Source: Streptomyces sp. AC558_RSS880
Lineage (GTDB): Bacteria > Actinomycetota > Actinomycetes > Streptomycetales > Streptomycetaceae
Direction of reading: 5' to 3'
NCBI RefSeq assembly: GCF_019049255.1
Contig: NZ_JAGMUJ010000010.1
Location: forward strand, 1-63,308
DNA length: 63,308 bases
The notes beneath the pieces are model-generated. The model was not told where the DNA came from, made no database searches, and saw only the letters and a program-made list of their open reading frames with translations. Within the stretch, counting starts at the first letter, position 1, and each line of letters begins with the position of its first letter. Below are positions 25,143 to 33,950 of this stretch, one piece after another. Position numbers and translations under genes: made by a program.

Positions 25143-25715
25143 TCAGCTCTTGGTGGCTCCCGCCGTCGCGGTGGCCGTCCGGCAGCTGGGCTGCCGGGAC
25201 ATCGCCTCGCCGACCTCGCCCTCCTCCAGCGTGCTGAGGGCGTCGCTGCCGCTCTTGCCGAGCTTGTCCAGCTCGGCGGCGATGTCCTTCAGGCCGTCGG
25301 CGAACTCCGCCTGGTCGTCCGTGTCGAGACCGTCGACCTGCTTCTTCAGCGAGGCGTACGACGCGGAGATCCCGTTGAGCTCCTTGACCGCGTCCGTCTG
25401 CTTCTTCTCCCCGTTCTCGACGTCCGGCGCCCCGGCCTTGCTCACGGCGGCGCCGATCGCCTTGTAGGCGTCGGACATGTCCTGGAAGGCCTTCGAGTCG
25501 GCCTTCTGGACCTCTTCCGGCGTGCTGTTGTCCGAGGTCTCCTTCTGGATCGCGGCGTTGGCCGATTTGATCTTCGCGGCCTGCGGCTGCACCGCGTCGC
25601 AGACCTGCTTCGCCCAGGCGTCCAGCTTCTCGTTGTTGTCGTCGCCGCCGCATCCCGTCAGCGCCAGTACCAGTACCGCACCGCCGGACAGTGCGGCCGC
25701 GAGCTTCTTGTTCAC
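25143..25715 (-). CDS. Secreted lipoprotein, helical
   Basis: 190 aa from GTG 25715, which has GAAGGGA 8 nt upstream; the longer frames to 25733 or 25880 are rejected because they bury the signal peptide. VNKKLAAALSGGAVLVLALT then GC gives a canonical lipobox. The mature protein is entirely helical and rich in Lys/Asp/Ala, with LDAWAKQVCDAVQPQAAKIK and KDIAAELDKLGKSGSDAL segments. This resembles small Streptomyces lipoproteins of unknown function. Two extra Cys (KQVCDAV and QPSCRT) may pair. Confidence 0.8.
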   Translation of the reverse strand: MNKKLAAALSGGAVLVLALTGCGGDDNNEKLDAWAKQVCDAVQPQAAKIKSANAAIQKETSDNSTPEEVQKADSKAFQDMSDAYKAIGAAVSKAGAPDVENGEKKQTDAVKELNGISASYASLKKQVDGLDTDDQAEFADGLKDIAAELDKLGKSGSDALSTLEEGEVGEAMSRQPSCRTATATAGATKS

Positions 25716-25926
25716 CGGATTGGTCCCTTCCATGGCCTTCGGCCCCGGAACATACACGCCAGATGGCCTACACCCACCCGTCGAACATCCGATATGGAAC
25801 TTTTGAAGCCATTTGCACCACGCGAGAGAAGGCTCACGGCACTGGTTCCGCGCACAGGGAAAGGGCGGACGGCACGTCAATGCGCGTCGCCCGCCCGCAC
25901 CTTGGTCCGGTGTCCGCCGTCCGGCT

Positions 25927-28332
25927 CTAGGAAACCACCGCCGGATCCACCGATTTGGGCTCCGGCTCGGGGTCGTCCTCGTCCTCCACCGCGATGCCGC
26001 GCCGCTTGGACACGTACACCGCGCCGACTATCACGAGCAGCGCCAGGACCGCGATGAGCACCCGCATCCCGACGCTCTTGTCCGCGCCGTAGGAGAACTT
26101 GATGACCGCGGGCGCGATGAGCAGCGCCACCAGGTTCATCACCTTCAGCAGGGGGTTGATCGCCGGTCCGGCGGTGTCCTTGAAGGGGTCGCCGACGGTG
26201 TCGCCGATGACGGTGGCCGCATGGGCCTCGCTGCCCTTGCCGCCGTGGTGGCCGTCCTCGACGAGTTTCTTCGCGTTGTCCCAGGCACCACCGGAGTTGG
26301 CGAGGAACACCGCCATCAGGGTGCCCGCGCCGATCGCGCCCGCGAGGAAGGCGCCCAGGGCGCCGACGCCGAGCGTGAACCCGATGAAGATGGGCGCCAT
26401 CACGGCGAGCAGTCCGGGTGTGGCGAGCTCGCGCAGGGCGTCCTTGGTGCAGATGTCGACGACCTTGCCGTACTCCGGCTCCTCGCTGTAGTCCATGATC
26501 CCGGGCTTCTCGCGGAACTGCCGCCGCACCTCGTAGACCACCGAACCCGCCGACCGCGACACCGCGTTGATCGCCAGCCCCGAGAAGAGGAAGACGACCG
26601 CCGCGCCCGCGATCAGACCGACGAGGTTGTTGGGCTGGGAGATGTCCATCATCAGGCTCATCGGCGCGCCCTCACCGCTGAGCCTCTCGCCCACGTCCCG
26701 CGCGCCGGTGGTGATGGCGTCCCGGTACGAGCCGAACAGCGCCGCCGCCGCCAGTACGGCCGTGGCGATCGCGATGCCCTTGGTGATGGCCTTGGTGGTG
26801 TTGCCGACCGCGTCCAGATCGGTGAGCACCTGGGCGCCCGCGCCCTTGACGTCGCCGGACATCTCGGCGATGCCCTGCGCGTTGTCGGAGACCGGGCCGA
26901 AGGTGTCCATCGCGACGATCACGCCGACCGTGGTGAGCAGTCCGGTGCCGGCCAGCGCCACCGCGAACAGCGCCAGCATGATCGACGCACCGCCGAGCAG
27001 GAACGCCCCGTAGACACCGAGGCCGATCAACAAGGCGGTGTAGACGGCCGATTCGAGGCCGATCGAGATACCGGACAGAACGACCGTGGCCGGGCCGGTG
27101 AGCGAGGTCTTGCCGATGTCCCGCACGGGACGCCGGGTGGTCTCGGTGAAGTAGCCGGTGAGCTGCTGGATGAGGGCCGCGAGCACGATGCCGATGGCCA
27201 CCGCGACGAACGCGAGGAGCCGCGGGTCGCCGTCCTTGCCCAGGATCGCCTCGTCGGTGACGCCGTCGAGATCGGCGTACGACGACGGCAGGTAGACGAA
27301 CACGGCGATCGCGACCAGGACGAGCGAGATCAGCGCGGAGATGAAGAACCCCCGGTTGATCGCGCTCATGCCGCTGCGGTCGGCGCGCCTCGGGGCCACC
27401 GCGAAGATGCCGGCCATCGCGGTGAGCACACCGATGGCGGGCACCAGCAGCGGGAAGGCGAGCCCGGCGTCGCCGAACGCCGCCGAGCCCAGGATCAGCG
27501 CGGCCACCAGGGTCACGGCGTACGACTCGAACAGGTCGGCCGCCATGCCCGCGCAGTCGCCGACGTTGTCGCCCACGTTGTCGGCGATGGTCGCGGCATT
27601 GCGCGGATCGTCCTCCGGAATGCCCTGCTCGACCTTGCCGACCAGGTCGGCGCCGACATCGGCGGCCTTGGTGAAGATGCCGCCGCCGACCCGCATGAAC
27701 ATCGCGATCAGCGCGGCCCCGAGACCGAACCCCTCGAGCACCTTCGGGGCGTCGGCCGCGTACACCAGCACCACACAGGAGGCACCCAGCAGGCCGAGGC
27801 CGACGGTGAACATGCCGACGACACCGCCCGTACGGAAAGCGATCTTCATCGCTTTGTGCGAGACGGCGGTGAGATCCTTTTCCGGCTCGCCCTCGGCCGG
27901 AGTCGCTTCGCGCGCCGCCGCCGCGACCCGCACATTGCTGCGCACGGCGAGCCACATACCGATATAGCCGGTGGCCGCCGAGAACGCCGCTCCGATCAAG
28001 AAGAACACCGACCGTCCGGCGCGCTGATTCCAGTCGTCCGCGGGCAGCAGCATGAGCAGGAAGAACACGACCACGGCGAATACGCCGAGGGTGCGCAACT
28101 GGCGGGCCAGATAGGCGTTCGCGCCCTCCTGGACCGCTGCCGCGATCTTCTTCATGCTGTCGGTGCCCTCGCCGGCCGCGAGAACCTGGCGCACCAGGAC
28201 TCCCGCGACCACCAGCGCCGCCAGCGCGACGACGCCGATGACCACCACGAGCAGGCGGTTGTCATCGGTCAGCACGGCGGCCGCGAGGGATGTGGACGGT
28301 CCCGACTCTTGTGTGATGGAAAGCCCCGCCAT
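25927..28332 (-). CDS. hppA: K+-independent membrane H+-pyrophosphatase
   Basis: 801 aa, about 16 membrane helices. Signature motifs: GGGIFTKAADVGADLVGKVE then IPEDDPRNAATIADNVGDNV with GDCAGMAADLFESY (pyrophosphate site). Near the C-terminus are DTVGDPFKDTAGPAINPLLK and SGGAWDNAKKLVE. The ion-specificity position reads GNTTKAITKGIAIATA, with Lys where K+-dependent enzymes carry Ala, which places it in the K+-independent H+-pumping class. Couples PPi hydrolysis to proton export. ATG 28332 has AAGGAGG at 4 nt. Transcribed alone after a terminator. Confidence 0.96.
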   Translation of the reverse strand: MAGLSITQESGPSTSLAAAVLTDDNRLLVVVIGVVALAALVVAGVLVRQVLAAGEGTDSMKKIAAAVQEGANAYLARQLRTLGVFAVVVFFLLMLLPADDWNQRAGRSVFFLIGAAFSAATGYIGMWLAVRSNVRVAAAAREATPAEGEPEKDLTAVSHKAMKIAFRTGGVVGMFTVGLGLLGASCVVLVYAADAPKVLEGFGLGAALIAMFMRVGGGIFTKAADVGADLVGKVEQGIPEDDPRNAATIADNVGDNVGDCAGMAADLFESYAVTLVAALILGSAAFGDAGLAFPLLVPAIGVLTAMAGIFAVAPRRADRSGMSAINRGFFISALISLVLVAIAVFVYLPSSYADLDGVTDEAILGKDGDPRLLAFVAVAIGIVLAALIQQLTGYFTETTRRPVRDIGKTSLTGPATVVLSGISIGLESAVYTALLIGLGVYGAFLLGGASIMLALFAVALAGTGLLTTVGVIVAMDTFGPVSDNAQGIAEMSGDVKGAGAQVLTDLDAVGNTTKAITKGIAIATAVLAAAALFGSYRDAITTGARDVGERLSGEGAPMSLMMDISQPNNLVGLIAGAAVVFLFSGLAINAVSRSAGSVVYEVRRQFREKPGIMDYSEEPEYGKVVDICTKDALRELATPGLLAVMAPIFIGFTLGVGALGAFLAGAIGAGTLMAVFLANSGGAWDNAKKLVEDGHHGGKGSEAHAATVIGDTVGDPFKDTAGPAINPLLKVMNLVALLIAPAVIKFSYGADKSVGMRVLIAVLALLVIVGAVYVSKRRGIAVEDEDDPEPEPKSVDPAVVS

Positions 28333-28596
28333 TCGTCCTCCTTGACGCTTGGGCTGAGCTCAAGATGTGGACGGGATTGTAGGTACCGGAAGCCGGTCAA
28401 AACAGAGCACGGGAAATGTAAATGTCCCGCACGCACTCTTCCATAATGATCGCCGGGCGCCCGGCGACCGGAAATCGGTAATGCCTTTGACGCATTCACG
28501 TGATCGCATTTCCATGGCACGGCCGGTCGTGAAAGAATTCACGCGATCAACCGCACGAGACCACTGTAAGCGCGAGCACTGACACCCGCACATGAC
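28333..28596 (-). promoter_or_regulatory. hppA upstream region with dyad and direct repeats
   Basis: AT-richer intergenic DNA holding the hppA promoter. It contains a perfect 16-bp palindrome CGCCGGGCGCCCGGCG at 28451-28466 and a 12-bp direct repeat, ATTCACGTGATC (28494-28505) and ATTCACGCGATC (28537-28548), 43 bp apart. These may be regulator sites. No ORF is supported here. Confidence 0.5.
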
Positions 28597-28621
28597 GAAG
28601 GGCCCCACGAGGGGGCCCTTC
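28597..28621. terminator. Terminator at the end of the bldG/anti-sigma operon
   Basis: Perfect 10-bp stem GAAGGGCCCC (28597-28606) / GGGGCCCTTC (28612-28621), loop ACGAG. It stands 30 bp after the anti-sigma gene stop (minus strand). The adjacent GGAAAAAAG on the right gives the plus orientation no T-run; the minus orientation also lacks one. Confidence 0.85.
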
Positions 28622-28650
28622 GGAAAAAAGTCGCCGTCCGGGTGAAGCGG

Positions 28651-29088
28651 TCAGGCGAGGAGGCCGGCCGGCGGCACGGTGGGCCACCTCATGCGGATCG
28701 ATCCGCCGTGCTCCCCCGCGCTGACCTCGACGTCGTCGACGAGTCCGCTGATGACCGCGAGGCCCATCTCGTCCTCCTCGGTCTCCGCGTCGGCGTCGCC
28801 CGGCATCTCACCGGGCGCCCGCTCGCCGGGGACCGCATGGGGCGCCTCGTCGCCGACCTCGATGGAGAACTGCTTCTCCTCCTCGATCAGCAGCACCTTC
28901 ACGGGTGCCGAGATGCCACCGACCCGGTGCAGTCCCACGGCCCGGCTGCACGCCTCGCCGACGGCGAGCCTGACCTCGTCGAGGACGGCCTCGTCCACTC
29001 CGGCCCTGCGCGCTACCGCCGCCGCCACGAGCCGGGCGGTCCTGACGTGCTCGGGCAGCGCGCTGAAGCGGAGTTCGACGGTGGCCAT
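28651..29088 (-). CDS. Anti-sigma factor, RsbW/SpoIIAB-like (partner of BldG)
   Basis: 145 aa. GHKL kinase fold: VRLAVGEACSRAVGLHR (N-box, about 40-56), EVGDEAP (G1-like), then an acidic insertion GDADAETEEDE and MGLAVISGLVDDVEVS (G2). The divergent G1/G2 and the Cys in the N-box suggest altered ATP handling. It lies 112 bp downstream of bldG on the same strand. In S. coelicolor the corresponding gene is cotranscribed with bldG and its product binds BldG, so a switch of sigma factor activity by BldG phosphorylation is the likely role. GAGGGGGATGC precedes the start. Confidence 0.9.
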   Translation of the reverse strand: MATVELRFSALPEHVRTARLVAAAVARRAGVDEAVLDEVRLAVGEACSRAVGLHRVGGISAPVKVLLIEEEKQFSIEVGDEAPHAVPGERAPGEMPGDADAETEEDEMGLAVISGLVDDVEVSAGEHGGSIRMRWPTVPPAGLLA

Positions 29089-29123
29089 GCATCCCCCTCG
29101 CGACTACGGGCGTGCTGTGGAGA

Positions 29124-29147
29124 GGCCGGGCCGCCGAAAGCCCGGCC
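29124..29147 (-). terminator. Stem-loop between bldG and the anti-sigma gene
   Basis: GGCCGGGC (29124-29131) pairs with GCCCGGCC (29140-29147), 8-nt loop CGCCGAAA. Placed in the 112-bp gap inside a two-gene unit, it could give partial termination or processing. That would explain a monocistronic bldG message beside a dicistronic one, as reported for the S. coelicolor locus. Confidence 0.6.
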
Positions 29148-29200
29148 CTCCTCTTGTGTTCTCTTCCGCCGCCCGGGCACATGGCCCGGGAGCGGGGTGG

Positions 29201-29542
29201 TCAGTCGGTGGCCGCCACCGCTTCCTCGACCGAGGTGTGGATCGGGAACACCTTGGTGAGGCCGGTAATGCGGAAGATCTTGAGAATACGCTCCTGGTTG
29301 CAGACCAGGCGCAGTGAGCCCTCATGGGCACGGACGCGCTTCAGGCCGCCGACCAGCACGCCGAGTCCGGTGGAGTCGAGGAAGTCCACACCTTCCATGT
29401 CGACGACAAGGTGGAAACTGCCGTCGTTCACCAGCTCGACCAGCTGCTCGCGCAGCTTGGGCGCGGTATATACGTCGATTTCGCCACCGACCCTGACGAT
29501 CGTGCGATCGCCCATGGTCTCGGTCGACAGGGACAGGTCCAC
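29201..29542 (-). CDS. bldG: Anti-anti-sigma factor BldG (STAS domain)
   Basis: 113 aa, GTG start with GGAGGATCC directly upstream. STAS fold: [20 protein letters not shown], then [18 protein letters not shown], and the phosphorylation loop [19 protein letters not shown] with Ser57 as the phospho-acceptor (counted from the GTG). This is BldG, required for aerial mycelium formation and antibiotic production in Streptomyces; unphosphorylated it binds anti-sigma factors. Divergent from the helicase gene; about 160 bp of shared promoter DNA. Confidence 0.97.
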   Translation of the reverse strand: MDLSLSTETMGDRTIVRVGGEIDVYTAPKLREQLVELVNDGSFHLVVDMEGVDFLDSTGLGVLVGGLKRVRAHEGSLRLVCNQERILKIFRITGLTKVFPIHTSVEEAVAATD

Positions 29543-29702
29543 GGATCCTCCAGCACCTAGCTATCGAGCGGTCGCCCTTGGGGCATCTCGGCTCAGCCCC
29601 CGGGACGGTTCGCCAGCCGCGATGGCATTCAATCACTTACCGGCAGGCGTGCACGACGCCTTGGCCCCATTGTCCGTCACGCCAGTGACACACTCGGTGC
29701 CG

Positions 29703-32123
29703 ATGGCCAAGAATCACCGATCCGATCGACCCCCGACGGACCTCCCGTCCGGGCCCGCCCCGGGCGCGGTCCTGGACCGGCTCGCGTCCGGACCGAACCG
29801 GGCTTCGCGCATCACTCATACGGAGCACTTGCCCCCGCGCGAGGGCCGCCATGCCGTCTGGCCGGACCGGATCCGTCCGGAGGTCCTCGCCGCCGTGCGG
29901 GCCGCGGGTGTCGAACACCCCTGGGCCCACCAGGCACACGCCGCCGAGCACGCCCTGGACGGCGAGTCCGTCGTGGTCGCCACCGGCACCGCGTCCGGCA
30001 AGTCCCTGGCGTACCTCGTGCCCGTCCTGTCCACGCTCCTGGACGGCGCCGAGGCCCCGAACGGCCGCGGCGCGACCGCCCTGTACCTCGCGCCCACGAA
30101 GGCCCTCGCGGCGGACCAGTGCCGGTCCGTGAAGGAACTTTCACACCCACTGGGCCATTCGGTGCGCGCGGCCGTCCACGACGGCGACACTCCGTTCGAG
30201 GAACGTGAGTGGATCCGCCAGTACGCCAACTACGTGCTGACCAACCCGGACATGCTGCACCGGGGCATCCTGCCCTCCCATCCCCGCTGGTCCTCCTTCC
30301 TCAAGGCGCTGAAGTACGTCGTCGTCGACGAGTGCCACACCTACCGGGGCGTCTTCGGCTCGCACGTCGCCCAGGTCCTGCGCCGGCTGCGCCGCCTGTG
30401 CGCCCGCTACGGCGCCTCGCCCGTCTTCCTGCTGGCCTCCGCGACCGCCGCCGAGCCCGCGGTCGCCGCCCGCCGCCTCACCGGCCTGCCGGTCGTGGAG
30501 GTGGCCGACGACGCCTCACCACGCGGTGAACTGGTGTTCGCCCTCTGGGAGCCGCCGCTGACCGAGCTGCACGGTGAGAGGGGCGCACCGGTCCGCCGCA
30601 CGGCCACCGCCGAGGCCGCCGACCTGCTGACCGACCTCACCGTGCAGGGCATCCGCTCGGTCGCCTTCGTACGCTCCCGGCGCGGCGCCGAGCTGATCTC
30701 CGTGATCACCCAGGAACGCCTCGCCGAGGTCGACCGCTCGCTGTCCCGGCGGGTGGCGGCGTACCGGGGCGGCTACCTCCCCGAGGAGCGCCGCGCCCTG
30801 GAACGCGCCCTGCACTCCGGCGAACTGCTCGGCCTCGCCGCGACGAACGCCCTCGAACTCGGCGTGGACGTCTCCGGTCTGGACGCCGTGGTGATCGCCG
30901 GCTATCCGGGCACCCGCGCCTCTCTGTGGCAGCAGGCCGGACGCGCGGGACGGTCCGGGCAGGGCGCCCTCGCCGTCCTGGTCGCCCGCGACGACCCCCT
31001 GGACACCTTCCTCGTCCACCACCCCGAGGCCCTCTTCGACCGGCCCGTGGAGTCCACCGTCCTCGACCCCGACAACCCCTACGTGCTCGCCCCGCACCTG
31101 TGCGCGGCGGCCGAGGAACTGCCGCTGACCGAGGAGGACCTGGACCTGTTCGGCCCGGCCACCGCGGAGCTGCTCCCGCAACTGGAGGCCGCGAAGCTGC
31201 TGCGCCGGCGGACGAAGGCCTGGCACTGGACCCGCCGGGAGCGGGCCGCCGACCTGACCGACATCCGGGGGCAGGGCGGACGGCCGGTCCAGGTCGTCGA
31301 GGCCGGTACGGGCAGGCTGCTCGGCACGGTCGACGCGGGCGCGGCGCACACGAGCGTCCACGAGGGCGCGGTCCACCTGCACCAAGGGCTGACGTACCTC
31401 GTCCGCTCGCTCGACCTGGAGGACTCCGTCGCGTTGGTCGAACGGGCGACCCCGACGTACACGACGGTGGCCCGGGACACGACGTCGATCTCCGTGCTGG
31501 AGACGGACACCGAGATCCCGTGGGGCGACGGCCGCCTGTGCTACGGCTCCGTCGAGGTCACCAACCAAGTGGTCTCCTTCCTGCGCCGACGGGTCATCAC
31601 CGGCGAAGTGCTGGGCGAGACGAAGCTCGACCTCCCTCCTCGTACGCTGCGCACCCGCGCGGTGTGGTGGACGGTCACCGAGGACCAGCTGGACCGGGCC
31701 CGGATCAACCCGGAGATCCTCGGCGGTGCGCTGCACGCCGCCGAGCACGCCTCCATCGGCATGCTGCCGCTCTTCGCGACCTGCGACCGCTGGGACATCG
31801 GCGGTGTCTCGGTCCCGCTGCACCCCGACACGCTGCTGCCCACGGTCTTCGTCTACGACGGCCACCCGGGCGGCGCGGGCTTCGCGGAACGCGCCTTCCA
31901 CACCGCCCGTGCCTGGCTCACCGCCACCCGCCAGGCCATCGCCTCCTGCGAGTGCGACGCCGGCTGCCCCTCCTGCATCCAGTCCCCCAAGTGCGGCAAC
32001 GGCAACGATCCGCTGCACAAGCGGGGCGCGGTACGACTCCTCACGGTGCTGCTCGAGGGCGCACCGGAGGAGGTGAAGGGGGAGGAGGGTGCGTCCGGGG
32101 CGTCCGGGGCTGCTGGGACGTAG
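29703..32123 (+). CDS. DEAD/DEAH-box helicase with C-terminal zinc (MZB/DUF1998) domain, MrfA-like
   Basis: 806 aa from ATG 29703. Helicase motifs: Q-like HPWAHQAHAAEHAL, I VVATGTASGKSLAY, Ia LAPTKALAADQ, II VVVDECHTYRGVFGSH (DECH), III LASATAAEP, V LAATNALELGVDVSGLDAVV, VI QQAGRAGRSGQGAL. The C-terminus has the four-cysteine zinc cluster CDAGCPSCIQSPKCGNGN of MrfA/YprA-type helicases, which act in nucleotide-damage repair in Bacillus. An upstream in-frame ATG at 29622 would add 27 residues (MAFNHLPAGVHDALAPLSVT and so on) including a TTA codon at 29637; neither start has a clear ribosome site. Divergent from bldG, convergent with the Tad operon. Confidence 0.92.
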   Translation: MAKNHRSDRPPTDLPSGPAPGAVLDRLASGPNRASRITHTEHLPPREGRHAVWPDRIRPEVLAAVRAAGVEHPWAHQAHAAEHALDGESVVVATGTASGKSLAYLVPVLSTLLDGAEAPNGRGATALYLAPTKALAADQCRSVKELSHPLGHSVRAAVHDGDTPFEEREWIRQYANYVLTNPDMLHRGILPSHPRWSSFLKALKYVVVDECHTYRGVFGSHVAQVLRRLRRLCARYGASPVFLLASATAAEPAVAARRLTGLPVVEVADDASPRGELVFALWEPPLTELHGERGAPVRRTATAEAADLLTDLTVQGIRSVAFVRSRRGAELISVITQERLAEVDRSLSRRVAAYRGGYLPEERRALERALHSGELLGLAATNALELGVDVSGLDAVVIAGYPGTRASLWQQAGRAGRSGQGALAVLVARDDPLDTFLVHHPEALFDRPVESTVLDPDNPYVLAPHLCAAAEELPLTEEDLDLFGPATAELLPQLEAAKLLRRRTKAWHWTRRERAADLTDIRGQGGRPVQVVEAGTGRLLGTVDAGAAHTSVHEGAVHLHQGLTYLVRSLDLEDSVALVERATPTYTTVARDTTSISVLETDTEIPWGDGRLCYGSVEVTNQVVSFLRRRVITGEVLGETKLDLPPRTLRTRAVWWTVTEDQLDRARINPEILGGALHAAEHASIGMLPLFATCDRWDIGGVSVPLHPDTLLPTVFVYDGHPGGAGFAERAFHTARAWLTATRQAIASCECDAGCPSCIQSPKCGNGNDPLHKRGAVRLLTVLLEGAPEEVKGEEGASGASGAAGT

Positions 32124-32536
32124 TCGGGACCCGGCGCCGGAAGCGGTGGTTCCGCCGGGCCGGCAGGACCCGCCCGGGCCCTGATCTCCGCCGCGAACGG
32201 CCCCCGGCCTGACGCCACCGACACGTCCGACACCTCGCCGGTGATCACGCACCGTACGAGCCGCGTGCCCTGTGCCCGGGCCACCCGGTCCGCCCGGGCG
32301 CAGGCCGCCTCAGCGCCCTCCGTCCAGTGGTCCGCCGCCGCGAGCGCCGCCAGATCCGCGCCGCCGGCCGCCCGGTGCCGGACCACGACGGCGTGTCCCA
32401 GGGCGAGGACGACACCGAACACCACACACAGCACGGCGATCACACCGACGCTCCAGACGGTCGCCGACCCTCGGTCGGAACACCGCGCGCGCCGTCGGCC
32501 GCATCCCGGCCACCACTCCCGGAACCGGGCCCTCAC
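31853..32536 (-). CDS. Rv3654c-type TadE-like secretion protein, C-terminus read through antisense of the helicase
   Basis: 227 aa as an open frame. The N-terminal 110 residues are the real family part: DRGSATVWSVGVIAVLCVVF then GVVLALGHAVVVRHRAAGGA and DLAALAAADHWTEGAEAAC (one membrane helix followed by the ADLAALAAA helix of Tad/TadE-like proteins). Cysteines at EAACARAD and VRCVIT may pair. After about residue 125 the sequence becomes Pro/Ala-rich, then runs antisense across the last 270 bp of the helicase gene, where it is probably just an open shadow frame. Normal length in relatives is about 120-150 aa. Last gene of the Tad operon; overlaps tadE by 4 nt. Confidence 0.65.
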   Translation of the reverse strand: MRARFREWWPGCGRRRARCSDRGSATVWSVGVIAVLCVVFGVVLALGHAVVVRHRAAGGADLAALAAADHWTEGAEAACARADRVARAQGTRLVRCVITGEVSDVSVASGRGPFAAEIRARAGPAGPAEPPLPAPGPDYVPAAPDAPDAPSSPFTSSGAPSSSTVRSRTAPRLCSGSLPLPHLGDWMQEGQPASHSQEAMAWRVAVSQARAVWKARSAKPAPPGWPS

Positions 32537-32898
32537 GTCGCCGCCCTCACCGTCTCCTCCACCGCGGCGACGGCCTCCTCCCGCAGGCCGAAGGGCAGTC
32601 CGTGCAGGACCGGGGGCCTGGCCTCGACGACCACCCGGACCTGATCGGCCTCCCGGCTCACCGTGACTCTCGCGCCGGGCGGTGCCGCCGCGCGGGTCAC
32701 CTCGACGACGGCGTCAGGGGCATCCTGCCGGGCCGCAGCGCGGGCCCCGGCGCGCGCCGCGTCCACACACTGGATCTGCGCCGCCACCACCAGCAGGCCC
32801 CAGACCAGCGCCGTCGCGAACATCACCAGCACGGGCAGCACCATGGCCGACTCCGCCGTCACGAACCCGCGGTCCGCACGCCGTTCACATCCGGCCAT
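32533..32898 (-). CDS. tadE: TadE-family pseudopilin
   Basis: 121 aa. DRGFVTAESAMVLPVLVMFA: a basic head, then a G/FVTAES prepilin-type cleavage context with Glu at +5, followed by one hydrophobic helix (VLPVLVMFATALVWGLLVVA) and a short periplasmic domain AGARAAARQD to EETVRAAT. This is the TadE layout of a minor pilin of the Flp/Tad system. Coupled by overlap to both neighbours. Confidence 0.85.
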   Translation of the reverse strand: MAGCERRADRGFVTAESAMVLPVLVMFATALVWGLLVVAAQIQCVDAARAGARAAARQDAPDAVVEVTRAAAPPGARVTVSREADQVRVVVEARPPVLHGLPFGLREEAVAAVEETVRAAT

Positions 32899-33094
32899 CG
32901 AGTGCCTGCTGCACGATGTTCCGCAGCGCCGTGCTGACCGGTCCGCTGGTGACCACCTTGTAGAGCACGACGGAGAACGCCACCGCCGCCACGATGCCCA
33001 TCGCGTACTCCGAAGTCACCATTCCGGCGTCCTTCCGTGCCGTACGCACCTTGCACACCAGGGCACGCAGTCGTGCCCGCATCGCCTGATACAT
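32885..33094 (-). CDS. Flp-type pilin (DUF4244 family)
   Basis: 69 aa from ATG 33094 (MYQAMRARLRALVCKVRTAR), which has GGGGG 5 nt upstream; the frame stays open to 33172. The motif DAGMVTSEYAMGIVAAVAFS is a textbook class III prepilin site: cleavage after Gly, Glu at +5 and Tyr at +6. It is followed by a single helix and a short tail TSGPVSTALRNIVQQALDG. Likely the major Flp pilin. It overlaps tadE by 14 bp and lies about 70 bp from the tadC stop. Confidence 0.88.
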   Translation of the reverse strand: MYQAMRARLRALVCKVRTARKDAGMVTSEYAMGIVAAVAFSVVLYKVVTSGPVSTALRNIVQQALDGRM

Positions 33095-33161
33095 CTCAAC
33101 CCCCATGAGGAGAAGTCGCATTGATCTCGTAGTTCCCGTTGCTTCCACCGGTCGTCTTCCG

Positions 33162-33950
33162 TCAGGCGCCACCTCCTCCCAGCACTCCGCCCGCGAGCCC
33201 GATCACCACGGGCAGCACGCCGACCGCGATGAACGCGGGCAGGAAACACAGCCCCACCGGCGCGCTGACCATGACGGCCGCCCGCCGGGCCCGTGCCGTC
33301 GCCGCGCGGGTCCACTCCGCGCGGGCCTCGGCGGCGAGCCGGGCCACGGGAGCGGCCAGGGGAAGTCCGGACGCATCGGCCCGCTCCAGCAGCCGGGCCA
33401 GGGGCCGGGCGCCCGGTAACGACGCCAGCCGGTGCCACGCCGCGGCCGGTTCACCACCGAGCCGCACCTCCGCCGCGCCCCGCGCCAGCGCCTCCCCGAC
33501 CGGCCCGCCCAAGGTCTCTCCGACGGCCTGCGCGGCGAGTACCGGGCCGGCGCCCGCCGCGATGCAGGCGGACAGCAGATCGGCGGCGAGCGGCAGTTGC
33601 TGTTCCGCCCCGGCGGTGCCGGGCTCCCGCGTGTGCGGAGCGGCCGCCGTCCGCCACAGACGCCACCGCCACAGTCCGGCCGCGACAGCCGGCCCCACCA
33701 CCGCTCCGACGGGACCGCCCACCAGCACCCACCCGGCACCCGCCACACCCGCGTACGGCAGCCAACTCCGCGCGGCACGCAGCAGCGTGAGGTGCGAGGC
33801 AGTCGCCGCCTGCTCCAGGGACAGCACCCCGGCCAGTCTCCGCCGTCCTCTCCGCTCGCGCCGCGTGCGGCCCCACCACTCCGCCAGCCAGGCGAGCGCG
33901 CACACCGCTCCCCCCACTGCCCCCAGCCTGTGGACGAGGTCCCCGCTCAT
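33162..33950 (-). CDS. tadC: TadC-like type II secretion F family membrane protein
   Basis: 262 aa from ATG 33950, overlapping the tadB stop by 4 nt (ATGA). N-terminal helix (HRLGAVGGAVCALAWLAEWW), a second pair (SWLPYAGVAGAGWVLVGGPV, GAVVGPAVAAGLW), a cytosolic helical domain LPLAADLLSACIAAGAGPVL then AVGETLGGPVGEAL and ARLLERADASGLPLAAPVAR, and C-terminal helices (APVGLCFLPAFIAVGVLPVV then IGLAGGVLGG). This is the GspF fold that anchors the assembly ATPase. A longer upstream frame is ignored. Confidence 0.88.
   Translation of the reverse strand: MSGDLVHRLGAVGGAVCALAWLAEWWGRTRRERRGRRRLAGVLSLEQAATASHLTLLRAARSWLPYAGVAGAGWVLVGGPVGAVVGPAVAAGLWRWRLWRTAAAPHTREPGTAGAEQQLPLAADLLSACIAAGAGPVLAAQAVGETLGGPVGEALARGAAEVRLGGEPAAAWHRLASLPGARPLARLLERADASGLPLAAPVARLAAEARAEWTRAATARARRAAVMVSAPVGLCFLPAFIAVGVLPVVIGLAGGVLGGGGA

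Noticed and set aside
25813..28446. 877-aa plus-strand ORF over hppA
   Set aside because: H/D/G/R-rich antisense frame of a highly conserved membrane pyrophosphatase.
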